A stretch of 64,000 bases of DNA from Christensenellaceae bacterium Phil10 (GTDB taxonomy: Bacteria > Bacillota > Clostridia > Christensenellales > CAG-917). Every line of letters starts with the position of its first letter. Position 1 is the first letter of the stretch. Shown piece by piece: positions 58,990-64,000 of the stretch. The notes under the pieces were generated by a model that searched no databases, was not told where the DNA came from, and saw only the letters and a list, made by a program, of their open reading frames with translations. The DNA is taken from assembly GCA_001940895.1 (NCBI GenBank), contig MSGY01000023.1:62001-126000 (forward strand), read 5' to 3'. A program made the position numbers and the translations under genes.

Positions 58990-60300
58990 ATGGAATTTAC
59001 CCCTAAACAGATTGTGGGCGAACTCGACCGTTATATTATAGGTCAGGACGAGGCGAAAAAAGCGGTTGCAATCGCGCTTCGCAACAGATACAGACGCAGC
59101 AGACTGTCCGAAGAACTTCGCGAAGAAATAACGCCCAAAAACATTATAATGAAAGGCCCTACGGGAGTAGGTAAAACCGAAATCGCAAGACGGCTCGCAA
59201 GGCTCGTAAAGGCGCCGTTCGTCAAGGTGGAAGCCACTAAGTTTACCGAAGTCGGCTACGTCGGACGCGACGTCGAAAGCATCGTGCGCGACCTTGTCGA
59301 GGCGTCGATAAGGCTCGTCCGCGAAGAAAAATTCAAGGAAGTTCAGCCTAAAGTTACCGACATCGTCGAAAAGAAACTCGTCAATATAATTCTGCCGATA
59401 CGCAAACAGGCGGGAAGCGACGAACCCGACGCCTCGCTGAAAGAGGAAATATTGCAGGAACTCAGAAAGGGCAATCTCGACAAACTGCAGGTGTCGGTCG
59501 AGGCCGTCGACGAGCCTAAAAATATGCAAATCGACGTCGGACAGGGGCAGGAAATAAATATCGGCAGCATTTTCGGAAACTTTATGCCGAAGAAAAAGAA
59601 AATGCGCACCGTTACCGTCAAACAGGCAAGGGATATTTTCGTTGCCGAAGAAAGCGCGAAACTGGTTGACAGCGACAGCATAGCGTCGGAGGCGTTGCGC
59701 AGAGCCGAACAGGACGGCGTAATTTTCATCGACGAAATCGATAAAGTTGCGGCGCGCGGCAACACTCAAGGACCCGACGTATCGCGAGAGGGCGTTCAGC
59801 GAGACATCCTTCCCATTGTCGAAGGCTGCGCTGTTCAGACGAAATACGGCGTTATCCGCACCGATTTCATTCTGTTTATCGCGGCGGGCGCGTTTCATAT
59901 CAGCAAGGTGCAGGACCTTATTCCCGAACTTCAGGGAAGATTTCCCATTAAGGTCGAACTTAACAATCTGACGGAAAACGACTTTGTGCTTATTCTTACG
60001 CAGCCCGATAACGCAATATTGAAGCAATACAAGGAGCTTCTGAAAGTGGACGGAGTCGAACTGGAATTCACCGACGACGCCATTCGCGAAATTGCAAGAA
60101 TCGCCACCATGGAAAACGAGAACAGCGAAAACCTCGGCGCGCGTCGTCTGCACGCGGTTATGGAGGCCCTTCTCGAAGAAGTGAGTTACAATGCGGGAGG
60201 AAGCGAAGAAGAGGTCAGGGTAATCGTTGACAAGAATTACGTTGACGAACACCTTGCCGGTTCTCTCAAAACAATGAATTTAAGAAGATATATTATCTGA
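58990..60300 (+). CDS. hslU: ATP-dependent protease ATPase subunit HslU (ClpY)
   Basis: A 436-residue AAA+ unfoldase that feeds HslV. The N-terminus (FTPKQIVGELDRYIIGQDEA, then KKAVAIALRNRYRR), Walker A MKGPTGVGKTEIARRLARL, the GYVGRDVES pore loop, the I-domain (about residues 110-235), Walker B GVIFIDEIDKVAARG and sensor 2 NLGARRLHAVMEALLEE are visible. The C-terminal tail ends RRYII, the type that inserts into HslV. No gap to hslV; six bases to hisS. Confidence 0.98.
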   Translation: MEFTPKQIVGELDRYIIGQDEAKKAVAIALRNRYRRSRLSEELREEITPKNIIMKGPTGVGKTEIARRLARLVKAPFVKVEATKFTEVGYVGRDVESIVRDLVEASIRLVREEKFKEVQPKVTDIVEKKLVNIILPIRKQAGSDEPDASLKEEILQELRKGNLDKLQVSVEAVDEPKNMQIDVGQGQEINIGSIFGNFMPKKKKMRTVTVKQARDIFVAEESAKLVDSDSIASEALRRAEQDGVIFIDEIDKVAARGNTQGPDVSREGVQRDILPIVEGCAVQTKYGVIRTDFILFIAAGAFHISKVQDLIPELQGRFPIKVELNNLTENDFVLILTQPDNAILKQYKELLKVDGVELEFTDDAIREIARIATMENENSENLGARRLHAVMEALLEEVSYNAGGSEEEVRVIVDKNYVDEHLAGSLKTMNLRRYII

Positions 60301-60306
60301 GGAAAT

Positions 60307-61569
60307 ATGAGTTTCAATATCCCGAAAGGCACTAAAGACGTCCTCCCCGAGGACAGTTACAAATGGCATTATATCGAAGACGCCGTGCGTGAAGTCACGC
60401 GGCTTTTCGACGTCAGGGAAATCCGCACGCCCACTTTCGAACATACCGAACTGTTTTTAAGAGGCGTCGGCGACACCACCGATATCGTCAATAAGGAAAT
60501 GTATACATTTATCGATAAGGGCAACCGTTCGATTACGCTGAAACCCGAAGGCACGGCGGGCGTTGCGAGGAGTTTCGTCGAAAACAGCCTTTACGCCGGT
60601 CCTTTGCCCGTTAAAACCTATTACGTTACGCCGGTATTCCGTTACGAAAGGCCGCAATCGGGCAGACTTCGTGAGCATCATCAGTTCGGCGTGGAGTTAT
60701 ACGGAAGTTACGGCGCAGAAATGGACGTCGAAGCAATTTCTATAGCGAAAGCGTTGTTCGACAGACTCGGGCTCGATTCGCTTGTTCTCAACATAAACAG
60801 CATAGGTTGTCCCGTTTGTCGCAAGGAATATAATAAGGCGCTTAAAGCGTATTATTCCGAGCGCGTCGATTCGTTGTGCGAAACGTGCAGAGGCAGGCTT
60901 GAAAAAAATCCTTTGAGAATTCTCGACTGCAAGGAAGAAAAATGCATAGAAATCAATAAGGACGCGCCCGTAATCACCGATTATCTGTGCGACGACTGCA
61001 AAAAGCATATGGAGGATTTGAAAAAAGGCCTCGATACCCTCGGTATTGCGTACGAGGTCAATCCCCGCATCGTGCGCGGACTCGATTATTATACCCGTAC
61101 GGTTTTCGAATTCGTTTCGGATTCCCTCGGCGCGAAAAGCACCGTTTGCGGAGGAGGAAGATACGATAATCTCGTCGAGGAAGTGGGCGGAAAACCCTGC
61201 CCGTCGGTGGGATTCGGTATGGGAATCGAAAGGCTTATACTTACGCTCGAAGCCACGGGAAAAATGCCCGCTCCGAACGATTGCGTAGATATGTTTTTAG
61301 GCTATGCGGGTGAAGAACTCAAATACGCCGCGCTTAAAATCGTGAACGATTTAAGGAAAAGCGGAATTTCCGCAGATACCGAGTTTACGGGAAGAAGCGT
61401 AAAGGCGCAGATGAAATACGCGGGAAAAATCGGCGCGAGATTTACCGCCATTCTCGGTGCTGACGAGATTGAAAGCGGAATCATCAATATTAAAAATATG
61501 ACGGACGGCAGCGTAAAGGCCGTCGCTATATCGGATATAACAGGTTTTTTTAAAGAGGCAGATTTATGA
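60307..61569 (+). CDS. hisS: Histidyl-tRNA synthetase
   Basis: A 420-residue class II synthetase. Motif 1 region (REIRTPTFEHTELFLRGVGD), motif 2 (FRYERPQSGRLREHHQFGVE), the histidine motifs RGLDYYTRTVFEF and GGGRYDNLVEEVGG, motif 3 (VGFGMGIERLIL) and the C-terminal anticodon domain are complete. A Cys-rich segment (CPVCRKEY; CETCRGRLEKNPLRILDCKE) sits in the insertion domain, as in many Firmicutes. There is no T-box leader. It overlaps aspS by four bases, the classic hisS-aspS pair. Confidence 0.98.
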   Translation: MSFNIPKGTKDVLPEDSYKWHYIEDAVREVTRLFDVREIRTPTFEHTELFLRGVGDTTDIVNKEMYTFIDKGNRSITLKPEGTAGVARSFVENSLYAGPLPVKTYYVTPVFRYERPQSGRLREHHQFGVELYGSYGAEMDVEAISIAKALFDRLGLDSLVLNINSIGCPVCRKEYNKALKAYYSERVDSLCETCRGRLEKNPLRILDCKEEKCIEINKDAPVITDYLCDDCKKHMEDLKKGLDTLGIAYEVNPRIVRGLDYYTRTVFEFVSDSLGAKSTVCGGGRYDNLVEEVGGKPCPSVGFGMGIERLILTLEATGKMPAPNDCVDMFLGYAGEELKYAALKIVNDLRKSGISADTEFTGRSVKAQMKYAGKIGARFTAILGADEIESGIINIKNMTDGSVKAVAISDITGFFKEADL

Positions 61570-63374
61570 CGGAATTACTTAACGGTTTAAAACGCACTAA
61601 CATGTGCGGCACATTGAGAAAGAACGACGAGGGCAGAGAGGTCGTCGTTATGGGATTCGTTCAGAAAACCCGTGACCTCGGCAATCTCGTTTTCGTGGAC
61701 CTGAGGGACAGAACGGGTATCGTGCAACTTGCGTTCGACGCGGGCGTCAATTCTTCGCTTACGGACAAAGCGCGTTCCCTCCGCGGCGAGTTCGTCGTTG
61801 CGGCGAAAGGCGAGGTAAGACTTCGCACGGGAAAAAATATAAATGAAAATATGCCTACGGGCGAAGTGGAAATCGACGTCGCCGATTTAAGAATTCTGGC
61901 GGAGGCCGAAATACCTCCTTTCGTAATTTCGGAAAAAGCCTCTGTCGGCGAAAATCTTGCGCTTAAATACCGCTATCTCGAATTGAGAAAGGCATATTTA
62001 CAGAATAATCTGATAATGCGCGATAAAATCACGCGCGCCGCAAGGGATTATCTGTCCGCAAACGGTTTTCTGGAAATCGAGACGCCTTTTCTCGGAAAAT
62101 CCACGCCCGAGGGCGCAAGAGACTATCTTGTTCCCAGCCGTATAAAACACGGTGCGTTTTACGCTTTGCCGCAAAGCCCGCAACTCTATAAACAGTTATT
62201 GATGATTGCCGGTTTCGACCGCTATTATCAGATTGCAAGATGTTTCCGCGACGAGGATTTGCGCGCGAACCGTCAGCCCGAATTTACTCAGATAGATATA
62301 GAAATGAGTTTCGTCGAGGAAGACGAGGACGTTATGGCAATTGCCGAAGGAATGATTAAAGAGGTCTTTGCGAAATGCAAGAACATTACCTTCACGAAAC
62401 CTTTCAGGCGTATGACCTGGGCCGAGGCGATGAACCGTTTCGGCAGCGATAAACCCGACACTCGTTTCGGACTGGAACTTCACGATATTTCGTCGGCGGT
62501 AAAGAACACTGAGTTTTCGGTGTTCAGACAGGCTCTCGAAACGGGCAGCGTGCGCGCGATATGCGTAAGAGGCGGCGCCGATAAGTTTACCCGTAAAGAA
62601 ATCGACGGTTTTAGTGATTTCGTAAAAGATTACGGCGCGAAAGGACTTGCTTGGGCCTCCAAAAAAGAAGACGGAAGCACTACTTCGAGCTTTTATAAAT
62701 TCCTTACCGAAAAAGAGATTGCCGATATCGAAGAAATTCTGTCGGCGGATAAGGGCGACCTTATTCTTGCGATTGCGGATAAAAAGAATAAAGTCGTGTT
62801 CGACAGTCTCGGCGCGTTGCGCGTTCACATTGCGGACAAACTTCATCTGTACGATAAAAACGAATACGATATCCTTTGGGTTACCGAATTTCCTTTGCTC
62901 GAATGGAGCGATGAGGACAACAGGTTTTACGCCATGCACCATCCGTTTACCAGCGTAAACGTCAAGGACCTCGATAAAATCGACAGCAAGGATCGCGAAG
63001 TGCTTGCAAGTATCCGTGCGAACGCGTACGACCTCGTAATAAACGGACAGGAAGCGGGAGGCGGAAGTATTCGTATTCATACGCCCGAAATGCAACGTAA
63101 AATGTTTGAAATTCTCGGAATGAGCGAAGAGACTATTAAAACTCGTTTCGGATTTTTCGTAGACGCTTTCAAATACGGAGCACCTCCTCACGGAGGTCTT
63201 GCATTCGGTCTCGACAGGCTCGTAATGCTTATCACGGGCGACGACAATATCAAAGACGTTATCGCTTTCCCGAAGGTTCAGAATGCTTCGTGCCTTATGA
63301 CGGGCGCTCCCGATTTCGTCGAGGAAATTCAGCTTAAAGAACTGGGTCTCGACGTTCCCGAGGAAGATAAATGA
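61566..63374 (+). CDS. aspS: Aspartyl-tRNA synthetase
   Basis: A 602-residue class IIb synthetase of bacterial length. It has the N-terminal OB anticodon-binding domain (VVVMGFVQKTRDLGNLVFVD), motif 1 (ETPFLGKSTPEGARDYLVPS), motif 2 (ARCFRDEDLRANRQPEFTQI), the GAD insertion and motif 3 (HGGLAFGLDRLVMLITGDDN). Whether it discriminates tRNA-Asp from tRNA-Asn cannot be told here; no gat genes are in the window. It overlaps hisS and the RseC-like gene by four bases each. Confidence 0.98.
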   Translation: MTELLNGLKRTNMCGTLRKNDEGREVVVMGFVQKTRDLGNLVFVDLRDRTGIVQLAFDAGVNSSLTDKARSLRGEFVVAAKGEVRLRTGKNINENMPTGEVEIDVADLRILAEAEIPPFVISEKASVGENLALKYRYLELRKAYLQNNLIMRDKITRAARDYLSANGFLEIETPFLGKSTPEGARDYLVPSRIKHGAFYALPQSPQLYKQLLMIAGFDRYYQIARCFRDEDLRANRQPEFTQIDIEMSFVEEDEDVMAIAEGMIKEVFAKCKNITFTKPFRRMTWAEAMNRFGSDKPDTRFGLELHDISSAVKNTEFSVFRQALETGSVRAICVRGGADKFTRKEIDGFSDFVKDYGAKGLAWASKKEDGSTTSSFYKFLTEKEIADIEEILSADKGDLILAIADKKNKVVFDSLGALRVHIADKLHLYDKNEYDILWVTEFPLLEWSDEDNRFYAMHHPFTSVNVKDLDKIDSKDREVLASIRANAYDLVINGQEAGGGSIRIHTPEMQRKMFEILGMSEETIKTRFGFFVDAFKYGAPPHGGLAFGLDRLVMLITGDDNIKDVIAFPKVQNASCLMTGAPDFVEEIQLKELGLDVPEEDK

Positions 63375-63877
63375 ACGAAACGGGTACGGTAACAAAACTG
63401 AAAAGAGGAAACGCAACCGTCAGTTTCGACAGAAAATCGGCGTGCGACCAATGTCGTATGTGCGCCGTTTCGAAAAGCGGAAAAACCGTCGAGGTAGTTC
63501 TGCCGAATACGCTGAACGCCGGAATAGGGGATAAAGTCGAAGTAACGATGGGAAGCAGATACGTGCTGACCGCAGCGGTCGTTGTTTACGTAATACCTCT
63601 TATCCTTGTGGTAATAGGAGTTTTCGCTTTTCAGACGCTCGGTGAGATAGCGCAGATTATCGCAAGCGTCGTTGCGTTGTTCATAGGGCTTGCGCTTGCC
63701 GTTGTTTTGGATAAATTCGTAATCAGAAAGAAAAAAGGCTTCGTCCCCGAAATTACGCGCATCGTGCTGCGGGCGGGCGAAGAAGAATGCGAAGAAGAAA
63801 ACGTCGAAGAGGATTCAAATGAAAATAAAGAGCCTTCCGAAGACGGTTTAAACGGCAAAGAAAACGAAAACAATTAA
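63371..63877 (+). CDS. SoxR-reducing/RseC-family membrane protein
   Basis: A 168-residue protein. Residues 1-60 hold a compact domain with a CDQCRMCAV cysteine motif. Two membrane segments follow (about residues 66-85 and 92-113), then a long acidic tail. This is the layout of RseC/MucC-like proteins linked to Rnf-type electron transfer and SoxR reduction in other bacteria; the role here is inferred. It is translationally coupled to aspS and lies 31 bases before a thioredoxin gene, so a redox link is plausible. Confidence 0.85.
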   Translation: MNETGTVTKLKRGNATVSFDRKSACDQCRMCAVSKSGKTVEVVLPNTLNAGIGDKVEVTMGSRYVLTAAVVVYVIPLILVVIGVFAFQTLGEIAQIIASVVALFIGLALAVVLDKFVIRKKKGFVPEITRIVLRAGEEECEEENVEEDSNENKEPSEDGLNGKENENN

Positions 63878-63908
63878 TATATTCGGATTTTTAAAAGGAG
63901 ATTAACTT

Positions 63909-64000
63909 ATGTCGGACAGAATTATTCACGTTACAGCAAAAGATTTTGACGAAGCCGTTAAAAAAGACGGACTTTGCCTTGTTGATTTCTGGGCTAACTG
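63909..64000 (+). CDS. trxA: Thioredoxin, N-terminal part (cut by window end)
   Basis: The last 92 bases encode about 30 residues beginning MSDRIIHVTAKDFDEAV and ending LVDFWAN, the strand that leads into the WCGPC active site, which lies just outside the window. AAAAGGAG precedes the ATG. The N-terminus is that of a standard thioredoxin, although a related thioredoxin-fold protein cannot be excluded. Confidence 0.85.
   Translation, partial: MSDRIIHVTAKDFDEAVKKDGLCLVDFWAN

Noticed and set aside
58411-60252. A 613-codon open frame on the minus strand opposite hslVU
   Set aside because: It mirrors the strongly coding plus-strand hslV and hslU genes, has no ribosome binding site or recognisable domain, and arises from their codon bias.
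62196-63416. A 406-codon minus-strand frame opposite aspS
   Set aside because: Shadow of aspS, whose motifs are complete on the plus strand.

Overview
This 64 kb window is a dense housekeeping segment of a Bacillota (Firmicutes) chromosome, most likely an uncultured gut-type Clostridia. The evidence is gene order rather than any single gene. The blocks dnaX-ybaB-recR, spoVT-yabM-yabN, pcrA-ligA, yicC-remA-gmk-rpoZ-coaBC-priA-def-fmt-rsmB-rlmN-rsgA-rpe and dprA-topA-trmFO-hslV-hslU all follow the Bacillus/Clostridium layout. Rex, the folate-dependent TrmFO and the GGGtGRT/scaffold pair also fit. Almost every gene is on the plus strand; the only minus-strand unit is the GGGtGRT operon at 24055-25773. 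I saw no rRNA, tRNA, CRISPR array, prophage or insertion sequence.

Layout: 1-7238 carries DNA repair, redox sensing (Rex), SpoVT, a lipid-carrier flippase, MazG and two tRNA modification enzymes. 7249-11090 is a lower-glycolysis operon (pgk-tpiA-gpmI) with a strong promoter and a possible Rex operator. 11165-16783 is a looser set: an ECF S component, an orphan PilT, a membrane M28 peptidase, DUF2804 and a secreted beta-helix protein. 16846-19247 carries guaA and purC, each with a clear terminator. 19243-23775 is the most unusual part: two arrays of 11-bp-period direct repeats, a strong hairpin, an epimerase with a zinc-ribbon-like tail, an EFR1-type flavodoxin/ferredoxin, and an OmpR-type two-component pair whose kinase has membrane segments only at its C-terminus. 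23791-25827 holds the GGGtGRT pair and a tandem duplication of its 3' end. 25891-33088 covers amino-acid metabolism, tyrS, and a sodium-pump beta/gamma pair behind a structured attenuator leader. 33104-58171 is mostly repair, replication, ribosome biogenesis and tRNA modification. 58382 to the end is hslVU, hisS, aspS, an RseC-like redox protein and the start of a thioredoxin.

Regulation can be read in several places. Vegetative promoters with 16-18 bp spacers, often with an extended -10 TG, precede most operons. Three of them (11165, 31593, 33104) lie so close to the ATG that the transcripts should be leaderless. Two genes (spoVT and oadB) have a terminator-like hairpin running straight into the ribosome binding site or start codon. 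The tetranucleotide GATC is almost absent from the whole window (about ten copies by eye).

The best candidates for something undescribed are the oadB leader RNA (30072-30181), the 11-bp repeat arrays with a possible small RNA (19243-19420), the C-terminally anchored histidine kinase, and the lipid-anchored, carbohydrate-binding GT-C-like protein at 49910.
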